Origin: Pareuzebyella sediminis
GTDB lineage: Bacteria; Bacteroidota; Bacteroidia; Flavobacteriales; Flavobacteriaceae
NCBI RefSeq assembly: GCF_008367235.1
Contig: NZ_VTZS01000001.1
Location: 620,001-684,000, forward strand
Direction: 5' to 3'
DNA length: 64,000 nucleotides
Below the pieces are notes generated by a model. That model searched no databases. It was not told the DNA's origin and saw only the letters and a program-made list of their open reading frames with translations. Numbering within the stretch: the stretch's first letter is position 1; each line of letters begins with the position of its first letter. The position numbers were made by a program, and so were the translations under genes. This document shows positions 57,060 to 64,000 of the stretch, piece after piece.

Positions 57060-57647
57060 CTAATCTAGGGAGATAAATTTTTGCCTTGAGAAAACAATCA
57101 ATTCTTCAAAAAAATCCGTGAACTCTTTTTCAAAAGAGCCATAATGTGCTTCAAGATCTAAGATGGCGAAATTCATTTTTGATTTATTTTGGGTACGTCT
57201 ATTCATGCCGTTTAATACCTTACTGATTCCTTCCTTTGTAGCGTAGTTAAAAATCCAATTATCTGCAATCATATACGGCATCATTCTTTTAACTCCTATG
57301 GGAAGGATATCATAATTATCCTCCAGTAGATCATAGAAACTGTCGACAAAATCACCAAGCGGAGTGTCGGAATAGTGTTTCCAGTTCTTGGCTAAAAAAT
57401 GATCGTAAAAAATGTCAACAATTACCCTACTGTAATGACTATAGTTATGGTGCAAACGCTTACTGCTTATCCTAGGAATCGGGTGGGCATCGGTAAAAGT
57501 GTCAATCTCTCGGTGCAACAAAATACCCTGTTGAATGCGTTGGGGAAGGTGGCCGAATTTGTTGCCACGGATACTGTCGGCAATGAAATTCCCAAGTGTA
57601 ATATCCGTATCCTCAAAAGAGAGGTAAATATGTGCCAAAAAGTTCAT
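57060..57647 (-). CDS. Acyl carrier protein phosphodiesterase-like (AcpH/DUF479)
   Basis: A 195-residue protein of the AcpH family, which removes the phosphopantetheine arm from ACP. MNFLAHIYLSF is the characteristic start, and GILLHREIDTFTDAHP carries the conserved His and Asp residues. LGNFIADSIRG and YDHFLAKNW are also family motifs. Divergent from glmM, 71 bases between ATGs. Whether it acts on ACP in vivo here is inferred only from the family. Confidence 0.85.
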   Translation of the reverse strand: MNFLAHIYLSFEDTDITLGNFIADSIRGNKFGHLPQRIQQGILLHREIDTFTDAHPIPRISSKRLHHNYSHYSRVIVDIFYDHFLAKNWKHYSDTPLGDFVDSFYDLLEDNYDILPIGVKRMMPYMIADNWIFNYATKEGISKVLNGMNRRTQNKSKMNFAILDLEAHYGSFEKEFTDFFEELIVFSRQKFISLD

Positions 57648-57671
57648 GGTCTGAATTTACAAATTGCAGGA

Positions 57672-57700
57672 TTAGTATTCACGCCAGACCCTTATATTTG
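57672..57700 (+). promoter_or_regulatory. Promoter of glmM
   Basis: TATATTTG (57693-57700) is a perfect -7 box 18 bases before the glmM ATG. A TTAG (57672-57675), rather than TTTG, lies 17 bases upstream. The leader is very short, about 12 bases. Confidence 0.45.
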
Positions 57701-57718
57701 CAAAAACTTTTTCACAAC

Positions 57719-59107
57719 ATGACCTTAATCAAATCGATTTCAGGAATTAGAGGAACCATTGGTGGTGAACCCGGCAACAATTTAACTCCGTTAGACGCTG
57801 TAAAGTTTGCAGCATCTTATGGCAGTTGGCTAAAGGATTATTCCAAAAAAGAAAAGCTTAAGGTGGTGATTGGTAGAGATGCTCGATTATCAGGTGAAAT
57901 GATTCAAAATCTAGTGGTCTCTACTTTGGTCGGTCAGGGTATCGATGTAATCGATCTAGGCCTTTCGACGACACCAACCGTAGAAATTGCGGTTCCGATG
58001 GAAAAAGCAGATGGTGGTATCATATTGACAGCTAGTCATAACCCGAAACAGTGGAACGCCTTGAAATTGCTCAACGAAAAAGGAGAGTTTTTAAATGCCG
58101 AACAAGGGGCTAAAATTCTTGAAATAGCAGAGGAGGAGGGTTTTGAGTTCGCGGAGGTCGATGATCTGGGCCGTATTACCAATAACGATTCCTATATCGA
58201 TATTCATATCGATGAAGTATTGAACCTTGACTTGGTAGACGCGGACACCATCAGAAAAGTAGGTTTCAAAGTGGTGGTCGATGGAGTTAATTCTACGGGG
58301 GGGATAGCTATTCCCAAATTATTGGAGGAGTTAGGAGTAGAGGTAGTGAAGCTCTATTGTGATCCTACCGGTCATTTTCCGCACAACCCGGAACCTTTGA
58401 AGGAGCATTTGGGTGATATTTCTTCTAAAGTAATTGAAGAAGGGGCCGATTTTGGCATCGTAGTCGATCCGGATGTGGACCGTCTCGCGTTTATCGACAA
58501 TATAGGGGAGATGTTCGGGGAAGAATATACGTTGGTCGCATGTGCGGATTACGTCTTGGGTAAAACTAAGGGGAACACCGTTTCAAATCTTTCTTCTTCG
58601 AGGGCCTTACGTGATATAACCGAAAAGCATGGCGGAACCTATGAGGCGGCGGCCGTGGGGGAAGTGAACGTGGTTACCAAAATGAAAAAAAACAAAGCTA
58701 TTATTGGAGGAGAGGGCAATGGTGGAATCATATATCCAGCGAGCCATTACGGTCGTGATGCCCTGGTAGGCACCGCGTTGTTCTTAATGCTCATGGCTGA
58801 AAAGGGAGGCACCGTTGCCGAACTGCGGGCCAGCTATCCGTCTTATTTTATGGGCAAGAAGAAAATACAGCTTACTCCAGATTTAGATGTCGATGGGCTA
58901 TTAAAAGCCATGGCGCAAAAATACGCCAAAGAGGAAATTTCGACCATTGACGGTGTAAAGATCGATTTCGCTGAGAATTGGGTGCATTTAAGAAAATCGA
59001 ACACCGAGCCGATTATCCGAATTTATACGGAAGCCAAAAGTCAAGAAGAAGCGGATAGGCTAGGAGACCGTATAATTTCCGAAATAAAGGAAATAGCAGG
59101 CTTTTAA
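57719..59107 (+). CDS. glmM: Phosphoglucosamine mutase
   Basis: GlmM converts glucosamine 6-phosphate to glucosamine 1-phosphate for peptidoglycan and lipopolysaccharide. It is a 462-residue alpha-D-phosphohexomutase. Catalytic serine is in ILTASHNPKQ (about residue 101), metal ligands are in VDPDVDRLA (about residues 242-250), and the sugar-binding GEGNGG is present. The start is ATG 57719 (MTLIKSISGIRGTIGG); the frame extends upstream into the acpH-like gene without similarity. Another hexose such as phosphomannose is possible. The EEP gene follows with a 20-base gap. Confidence 0.88.
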   Translation: MTLIKSISGIRGTIGGEPGNNLTPLDAVKFAASYGSWLKDYSKKEKLKVVIGRDARLSGEMIQNLVVSTLVGQGIDVIDLGLSTTPTVEIAVPMEKADGGIILTASHNPKQWNALKLLNEKGEFLNAEQGAKILEIAEEEGFEFAEVDDLGRITNNDSYIDIHIDEVLNLDLVDADTIRKVGFKVVVDGVNSTGGIAIPKLLEELGVEVVKLYCDPTGHFPHNPEPLKEHLGDISSKVIEEGADFGIVVDPDVDRLAFIDNIGEMFGEEYTLVACADYVLGKTKGNTVSNLSSSRALRDITEKHGGTYEAAAVGEVNVVTKMKKNKAIIGGEGNGGIIYPASHYGRDALVGTALFLMLMAEKGGTVAELRASYPSYFMGKKKIQLTPDLDVDGLLKAMAQKYAKEEISTIDGVKIDFAENWVHLRKSNTEPIIRIYTEAKSQEEADRLGDRIISEIKEIAGF

Positions 59108-59127
59108 CAAGTTAGAAAAGAAACATA

Positions 59128-59913
59128 GTGGTGCGCATTGTAATCTTTACATTTTTATTCTTTTTCACCCATATCAAGGGCCATTCCCAAAACGGGAAGG
59201 ATACCCTTCGAGTAATGACATTCAACATACTTCATGGGGCAACGGTTAAGAATGACTTTAATTTAGACACTATTGCTGGCGTAATCCAAAGCTTCCAACC
59301 GGATCTAGTGGCACTTCAAGAGGTAGATTTCAAAACCAAGAGGGCAAAAGGCTATGACCTACCCACCGAATTGGGTTTTCGGACCGGAATGGTTTCCCTT
59401 TTTGCTAGGGCCATGTACTACGATGGTGGTGAGTACGGGGAAGCCATATTATCACGATATACTTTAGTTGGTAGCGAAAACCTTGATTTGCCCCATTTAC
59501 CGGCTTCCGAACCTAGAGCAGCCCTTGTTGCACGTATAAAGACAAGTAAGGGAAACACAATTCAATTTGTGGGGACACATTTGGATCATCTGAATGAAAA
59601 TACGGATCGAAAAATGCAGGCCAAGGCCTTAATAGATAAGCTGGGCGATACGCCGTACCCTACCATTATTGCCGGTGATTTGAATGATGGCGCTCACAGC
59701 GAGACCCTGCAAATTTTAAAAACGAAATTTTCAAAACCACAAATTTCTGAAGCCCTTGTGAATACTTGGCCTTCCGATGCACCAAAGCGAAACCTAGATC
59801 ATATATTGTTCAACAGAACTGAACAGTGGGAGGTGTTAGATTACACCGTTCACTGCGAAAATTATGCCTCCGACCATTGTGTTGTCACAGCGACCCTCGT
59901 TTTCACTCCTTGA
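59128..59913 (+). CDS. Endonuclease/exonuclease/phosphatase family protein, exported
   Basis: A 261-residue EEP-fold protein with an N-terminal signal peptide (ends KGHSQ). Metal and catalytic motifs: MTFNILHGA, LQEVDFK with the metal-binding glutamate, GTHLDHL, AGDLNDG, and SDHCVV at the end. It starts at GTG (59128); no ATG is suitable upstream. Substrate could be DNA, inositol phosphates or lipids such as sphingomyelin, which the sequence does not settle. It overlaps the convergent desaturase gene by 11 bases. Likely in an operon with glmM. Confidence 0.87.
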   Translation: MVRIVIFTFLFFFTHIKGHSQNGKDTLRVMTFNILHGATVKNDFNLDTIAGVIQSFQPDLVALQEVDFKTKRAKGYDLPTELGFRTGMVSLFARAMYYDGGEYGEAILSRYTLVGSENLDLPHLPASEPRAALVARIKTSKGNTIQFVGTHLDHLNENTDRKMQAKALIDKLGDTPYPTIIAGDLNDGAHSETLQILKTKFSKPQISEALVNTWPSDAPKRNLDHILFNRTEQWEVLDYTVHCENYASDHCVVTATLVFTP

Positions 59914-60898
59914 TAGCAGTTTTGTTCAGAAAGTGTGCACGATTTAGTTTTGCGGTCTTGTGGTTCCCCGTATGATGCCACCCAGGTGGATTGAAGATAT
60001 ATTTGATTTTGTTGAAAAATCCTGGAGCGTTCGCCACGTCTCTGGCCAAAGCTACAATTTCACCAAAATAGACGTCGAAAAAATTACCTGAGTTCATTTC
60101 ACGTGTAATACCGTATTCAATTTCAATGTCCTTTTCTTCCTCTTGATAGGTTCCAAAAACTTTATCCCAGATGTTAAGTAAATTGCAAAAGTTGGTATCC
60201 ATATACAACGGATTTCTCGCGTGATGTACCCTATGATGTGAAGGAGTCAGTATCACTTTATTCAAAAAGCCAAGTCTTCCATCTTTCAAAAGGTTTTCTC
60301 CGATGTGAATGAACGCTCTCCAGGTACCATCGATGAACATAATTAAAAAAAGCAGTTCAGGTTGTACCCCTAATAAAATACAAACTGTAGTTCTAATGGA
60401 ATCAGCGTACGGAGCTTCTAGGAAAAAATGGGCATGGGTCACCGACAAATTCATATCCTCAGGGGCGTGATGCGTAGAATGAAGACACCAGAATAGACGT
60501 ACCTTATGGCCCCAGTAGTGGTATAGAAAATGTCCGAATTCCCAAACGATGTATCCGTAAATAAACCAATACCACGTCAGTTCTGTTTGAAAGGGAGCCA
60601 TGGGCTGCAATAAACCAATAAGATAGGTGACCATGGCAATGGCAATAAACCTGCCTATAAATCTGTTGAAAACATATATTAAAAAATTGACCTTATAAAC
60701 CTTAGTTTGCGGTTTTTTATAAATAAAACCCAAAACTAATTCCAACAATAAGAGTAAGGGAATAATCGGGTAGATTAATGAAGCTATACCATCATAGGTT
60801 CGGAACTGGGAAAAATCTCCGGATTTCAAAATATCCCATGCTTGTTGTATCCCTAAAAAAATCGCGATCTCATTAAAAAAGGTTTCGATAAACTCCAT
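59903..60898 (-). CDS. Sterol desaturase / fatty acid hydroxylase family membrane protein
   Basis: A 331-residue di-iron membrane enzyme. Histidine boxes are HFLYHYWGHK, HSTHHAPEDM and SHHRVHHARN (HxxxH and HxxHH patterns). There are four to five hydrophobic segments. The substrate (a fatty acid, hopanoid or carotenoid) is undecided. The ATG at 60898 is preferred over a TTG three codons upstream. It follows the LpxL-like gene (65 bases), so the two may be co-transcribed, both acting in envelope lipids. It overlaps the 3' end of the EEP gene by 11 bases. Confidence 0.88.
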   Translation of the reverse strand: MEFIETFFNEIAIFLGIQQAWDILKSGDFSQFRTYDGIASLIYPIIPLLLLLELVLGFIYKKPQTKVYKVNFLIYVFNRFIGRFIAIAMVTYLIGLLQPMAPFQTELTWYWFIYGYIVWEFGHFLYHYWGHKVRLFWCLHSTHHAPEDMNLSVTHAHFFLEAPYADSIRTTVCILLGVQPELLFLIMFIDGTWRAFIHIGENLLKDGRLGFLNKVILTPSHHRVHHARNPLYMDTNFCNLLNIWDKVFGTYQEEEKDIEIEYGITREMNSGNFFDVYFGEIVALARDVANAPGFFNKIKYIFNPPGWHHTGNHKTAKLNRAHFLNKTAIKE

Positions 60899-60963
60899 AT
60901 CGTTCAATTTGGTAGTTCGAAATTATGTAAAAATAAAAAAAGGTAAATCTGATATCCAAAGGT

Positions 60964-61851
60964 CTATCGAAACTTCTCGGGAACGTCGTTCCTATGTTTC
61001 CACCTTCTGTGGGTCCATAAATAGTGTTCAGGCTTTTCTGAAATTTGCTGTTCTACCAGTCTCAGAAACTTATCTGTTATTTCGTGAGCTTCAGTTGTCG
61101 CCCCGGCATAAGTAATAGGTATGAGTTCAGCTTGATAATAGCCTCTTTTGACTTTCGAAACCTTTAGAAAAAAAACGGCTAGATCTAGTTTTCGTGCCAA
61201 AATCTCTCCTCCACCGATAACAGGCACGGTGACTCCCATGAAATCCGTCCAATAGTAAGCGAGATGCTTTTGCGGCGATTGATCGCTAACCATTCCGTAA
61301 GTACTTCTTACCTCATTTTTTTGGTTTAAAATGGCAGTTTTAACGACTTGCTTTTGAGTCAATAAGGTCGTGTTCCATTTGGCCCTTACTTTTCTAACCC
61401 AACGGTCAAAATAGACATTGCCGATTTTTTGGTATACCGCATACCCTTTGGATTCTACATAATTGTTAATGCTTACGTTCCATTCCCAGTTTGCGTAGTG
61501 GGCACAAAGTATAATAATACTCTTTGTTTTTTCTATTTCCTTTATTTCTTCAATGTTTTGTATGGCATAGCGCTTTTCTACTTCAGCTTTTGAAAGATTC
61601 ATGGTCTTGACCATCTCAATGAACATATCACACATATGCCTAAAAAAACTCTTTTGGAGCGTGTCGATCTCTTTTTTCGATTTTTGAGGGAAGACCAGTT
61701 CAAGGTTCTCACGAACTACGTTTTTTCGATAACCCACCACATGGTACACGATAAAAAAAACGAAATCCGAAAAAGCATAAAGCAAAGGTTGGGGAAGAAT
61801 AGATATAAGCCATAGTAGGGGATAGGCTAAAATGAAAACGAGCAACTGCAT
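60964..61851 (-). CDS. LpxL/LpxM-like lysophospholipid or lipid A acyltransferase
   Basis: A 295-residue acyltransferase of the LpxL/HtrB superfamily with one N-terminal membrane segment. The catalytic HxxxxE is HYANWE (about residue 120), and FLRLVEQQISEKPEHYLWTHRRWKHR is the conserved end with the HRRWK motif. It could add acyl chains to lipid A or to other lipids; I cannot identify which. It shares a 56-base palindromic promoter gap with the rhomboid gene. Confidence 0.88.
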   Translation of the reverse strand: MQLLVFILAYPLLWLISILPQPLLYAFSDFVFFIVYHVVGYRKNVVRENLELVFPQKSKKEIDTLQKSFFRHMCDMFIEMVKTMNLSKAEVEKRYAIQNIEEIKEIEKTKSIIILCAHYANWEWNVSINNYVESKGYAVYQKIGNVYFDRWVRKVRAKWNTTLLTQKQVVKTAILNQKNEVRSTYGMVSDQSPQKHLAYYWTDFMGVTVPVIGGGEILARKLDLAVFFLKVSKVKRGYYQAELIPITYAGATTEAHEITDKFLRLVEQQISEKPEHYLWTHRRWKHRNDVPEKFR

Positions 61852-61868
61852 AGTTGATTTTTACTGGG

Positions 61869-61886
61869 CAAATATAGCTATATTTG
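61869..61886. promoter_or_regulatory. Perfect 18-bp palindrome forming back-to-back -7 boxes
   Basis: CAAATATAGCTATATTTG is its own reverse complement. It contains TATATTTG on the plus strand (61879-61886) and on the minus strand (61869-61876), both perfect TAnnTTTG matches. They serve, respectively, the rhomboid gene (ATG 61908) and the LpxL-like gene (ATG 61851). A TTG on the plus strand at 61854-61856 is 22 bases from its -7 box. Confidence 0.65.
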
Positions 61887-61907
61887 AACCGATAATAAGA
61901 GAATTTC

Positions 61908-62558
61908 ATGTATGACATACACCTGGCGACCATTGGGATTATCGCCGCCAATATTTTGACTTCCATTAAGGGTTTCAATGATTCATCATTTTTCGAACGG
62001 TATAAATTCAATATTTCTGCCATCAAGGCAGGACAAAAAGACCGAACCATAACAAGTGGTTTCTTGCATGTTGATTTTGCCCATCTTTTCTTCAACATGT
62101 TTACCTTATATTTTTTTGCCAATGTTGTCATTTTTTGGTTTGGAGCCATTAAATTTCTAGGAATCTATCTGGTAAGTTTGGGTGCGGGAAGCTTATTGGC
62201 TCTATTTTTCCATCAAAAGGAACCCTATTATAGTGCCGTTGGAGCTAGTGGTGCAGTTACTGGAATCCTATATTCTGCTATTCTGCTGCAGCCTAATATG
62301 CAACTTGCCCTCATGTTCATTCCGATACCTTTGCCCGCTTACGTTTTGGGCATTGGCTATTTATTGTACTCTATCTATGGCATGAAGAATCGCCTAGGAA
62401 ATATTGGACATACCGCACACTTCGGTGGCGCAGTAGGGGGGTACGTTAGTACCCTTTTATTCAAGCCCGATCTTATTTTTACCGATACTTGGATGGTATT
62501 ACTGCTTGCCCTTCCTATTATTATCCTGTTTGTTATGGAAAAAATGGGAAAGATTTAA
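61908..62558 (+). CDS. Rhomboid family intramembrane serine protease
   Basis: A 216-residue protein with about six membrane segments. The catalytic serine is Ser114 in SAVGASGAVTG, the catalytic histidine is His171 in HTAHFGGAVGG, and the HLFFNM motif in the second segment (about residue 59) is the expected HxxxN. The substrate is unknown. The gene is divergent from the LpxL-like gene. Confidence 0.92.
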   Translation: MYDIHLATIGIIAANILTSIKGFNDSSFFERYKFNISAIKAGQKDRTITSGFLHVDFAHLFFNMFTLYFFANVVIFWFGAIKFLGIYLVSLGAGSLLALFFHQKEPYYSAVGASGAVTGILYSAILLQPNMQLALMFIPIPLPAYVLGIGYLLYSIYGMKNRLGNIGHTAHFGGAVGGYVSTLLFKPDLIFTDTWMVLLLALPIIILFVMEKMGKI

Positions 62559-62633
62559 TTCAAAAAAATAACATAGCATCATATTTTTTAGGCTATTCAT
62601 CGAAAAAACGAAGGTGCCAGTATACCTAAATGT

Positions 62634-62641
62634 TAATTTTG
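62634..62641 (+). promoter_or_regulatory. -7 promoter box before the LVIVD lipoprotein gene
   Basis: TAATTTTG is a perfect TAnnTTTG match 45 bases before the ATG at 62687. No clear TTG box lies 17-20 bases upstream. Confidence 0.35.
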
Positions 62642-62686
62642 TCGTTTAGTTAGAACCCAAATCTAATTGAAGTAAACCTACTTAAC

Positions 62687-64000
62687 ATGAAAAAAGTTTC
62701 ACTTGTCGCCGTGGCGGCAACTTTCTTTGCACTTTCCTGTAGTGATGAAACCACAATTTATAAAGATACTGAAGATGATATTTCAATCGAAGGAAGTTCG
62801 TCCGTTCTTGAAAGCAGCATACTTTTAGACGAGGCCGGTGTTATAGAGATCGCCGACGAAAACCGTATTACCGGAAAAACGGCCAAAGGGGCTGCAGAGG
62901 AAATGGCCGGTGACTATCCCTTGACCTTGGTGGCCCGAATCGATCCGCCATCGTATAGCGGAGGTGAGAACCTTACGGCGTCGCACGTATATATCGACGG
63001 GGATTTTGCCTATGTATCTTACAATACCGTGGAGGATGGGTACGCGGGAGCGATTGATATTGTTGATGTAAGCGACCCTAACGAACCACGTGTAACTTCA
63101 AGATTATATTACACTAATGCCGATATCAATTCAATAGCATATTCTGATAGTTACGTGTATGCTGTAGGAGGCGTAGATTCCGAAAAATCCGTACGGGCCA
63201 CCGCCAATTCATTTGTGGTCAAAATTCCTGCCTCCAATGGAAGAATGAACGTTAGTGGGGATTTGCTCTACGGCTTTCAAGAAGGTTTCAATGCTACCGA
63301 CATTAAGGTAACATCGAATGCGGTTTTAGTAACGAGTGGAAAAGACGGGCTGTTAACCGCCTACAACAAATCAGACCTGACCATATTGAACGATGTTTCC
63401 TTCGCTGACTTGCGCTCTGTGGCTGTCGATAACAACACTATAGCCATATTGGATGGTAGTACCGGTGTTAGTCTTTTAGACAACAATCTTAATCTCACCA
63501 AAGAAATTGCTATTGATTCAGACTTTGGGCTTTACAGCAAAAGGACCTTAGCCCTTAGCACTGACGAAATTGTGGTCTCAGAGGGTTCGAAGGGAGCTGG
63601 AATATATAATAGGTCGACAGGTGCCCTATTAGAGCATGTACCTATACTTATAAACCCCGAAGGGGTCGCACCGAGCGACATTGTAACGAATGCCGTTGCA
63701 ATCAATGAAAATGTCTTATTAATGGCCAACGGAGGGGCGGGCCTTAGTCTATCGGAAGATCAAGGTGATAATACCGATTTAGTCGGGGTTATTGAGCTGA
63801 CCGGTTCTATAAACTACGTGGCATCGAAAGGAGATTATATTTTCGCCGCTTCCGGGAAATCGGGACTACAGATCGTAAAATTAAACAGACCAAGTGAGAG
63901 CTTGGCGACACGATGCTCATCGCTACCCTTCTATTTCGGTAGTTCAAATCTCAACGTAAATACGGGGGAAACCAAAGAATATAGCGGAGCGAAATGGTTT
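62687..64000 (+). CDS. LVIVD-type beta-propeller lipoprotein, 3' end outside window
   Basis: The frame is open from the ATG at 62687 to the window end (438 codons, no stop), so the product is partial. A lipoprotein signal with ALSC (Cys18) is followed by about 65 residues without known motif. Then come repeats of a beta-propeller: HVYIDGDFAYVSYNTVEDG and AIDIVDVSDPNEPRVTS are the LVIVD-like unit, and similar units (YVYAVGGV, AVLVTSGKDGLL, YIFAASGKSGLQIVKL) follow. A different segment with a cysteine begins near residue 405. It is presumably surface-exposed; function is unknown. Confidence 0.82.
   Translation, partial: MKKVSLVAVAATFFALSCSDETTIYKDTEDDISIEGSSSVLESSILLDEAGVIEIADENRITGKTAKGAAEEMAGDYPLTLVARIDPPSYSGGENLTASHVYIDGDFAYVSYNTVEDGYAGAIDIVDVSDPNEPRVTSRLYYTNADINSIAYSDSYVYAVGGVDSEKSVRATANSFVVKIPASNGRMNVSGDLLYGFQEGFNATDIKVTSNAVLVTSGKDGLLTAYNKSDLTILNDVSFADLRSVAVDNNTIAILDGSTGVSLLDNNLNLTKEIAIDSDFGLYSKRTLALSTDEIVVSEGSKGAGIYNRSTGALLEHVPILINPEGVAPSDIVTNAVAINENVLLMANGGAGLSLSEDQGDNTDLVGVIELTGSINYVASKGDYIFAASGKSGLQIVKLNRPSESLATRCSSLPFYFGSSNLNVNTGETKEYSGAKWF

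Noticed and set aside
57632-57718. N-terminal extension of glmM
   Set aside because: The upstream 29 codons overlap the acpH-like gene and contain the glmM promoter box. The family starts at MTLIKSISG.

Overview
The window looks like a chromosomal segment of a flavobacterium (Bacteroidota, probably a marine Flavobacteriaceae member). The evidence is the moderate-to-low GC, matches to the Bacteroidota promoter form (a TTG or TTTG box about 19-20 bases before TAnnTTTG), mostly weak Shine-Dalgarno sequences with several TTG or GTG starts, and the gene content: a fused-alpha/beta 2-oxoacid dehydrogenase E1, OmpA proteins with coiled coils, LVIVD-type lipoproteins and small conserved flavobacterial proteins. 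I see no rRNA, tRNA, CRISPR array, insertion sequence or prophage. This is mostly core genome.

Layout. 1-8.5 kb: a plus-strand branched-chain amino acid operon, ilvD-ilvB-[two SAM methyltransferases]-ilvN-ilvC-ilvA, with a long hairpin directly in front of ilvA. 8.6-13.7 kb: a GapN-type aldehyde dehydrogenase, an MFS exporter and, convergent to it, a GH28 lipoprotein. 13.9-18.6 kb: minus-strand leuC-leuD-cimA-leuB. The synthase here resembles Leptospira citramalate synthase more than isopropylmalate synthase, so the cell may make 2-ketobutyrate both from threonine (IlvA) and from pyruvate (CimA). 18.8-25.6 kb: a Crp/Fnr regulator, a decayed GlcG/HbpS gene, recG, an M1 peptidase overlapping a patatin, and a small membrane protein. 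25.6-29.4 kb: a minus-strand group with a degenerate OmpA paralogue, a membrane-anchored glutamate-synthase-like protein and an M20 hydrolase. 29.6-36.8 kb: UvrD/PcrA helicase, Sua5, an OmpA lipoprotein, a glycosyltransferase with an HsdR_N-like protein, divergent holA, and DoxX.

36.8-48.2 kb: a kinase/PLP-lyase fusion, a two-lobed M16 peptidase, the fused E1 enzyme, an inactive-looking M1-like domain joined to an outer-membrane barrel, and a LOG protein. 48.2-54.8 kb is a DNA-repair neighbourhood: uvrA, a Tudor-like small protein, the TIGR03915/TIGR03916 pair (DUF4130-type protein plus radical SAM/HhH protein), and divergently a LexA-like XRE-S24 repressor. The gap between the last two carries four phased ATTCC repeats that overlap promoters on both strands. 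This is the best candidate for an under-described system: a damage-inducible repair or base-modification operon. 54.8-64 kb: GNAT, gamma-glutamyltransferase, ACP phosphodiesterase, glmM, an EEP-family hydrolase, a sterol-desaturase-like enzyme, an LpxL-like acyltransferase, a rhomboid protease, and an LVIVD-type lipoprotein cut off by the window end.

All assignments were made by reading the sequence. No database search was run.
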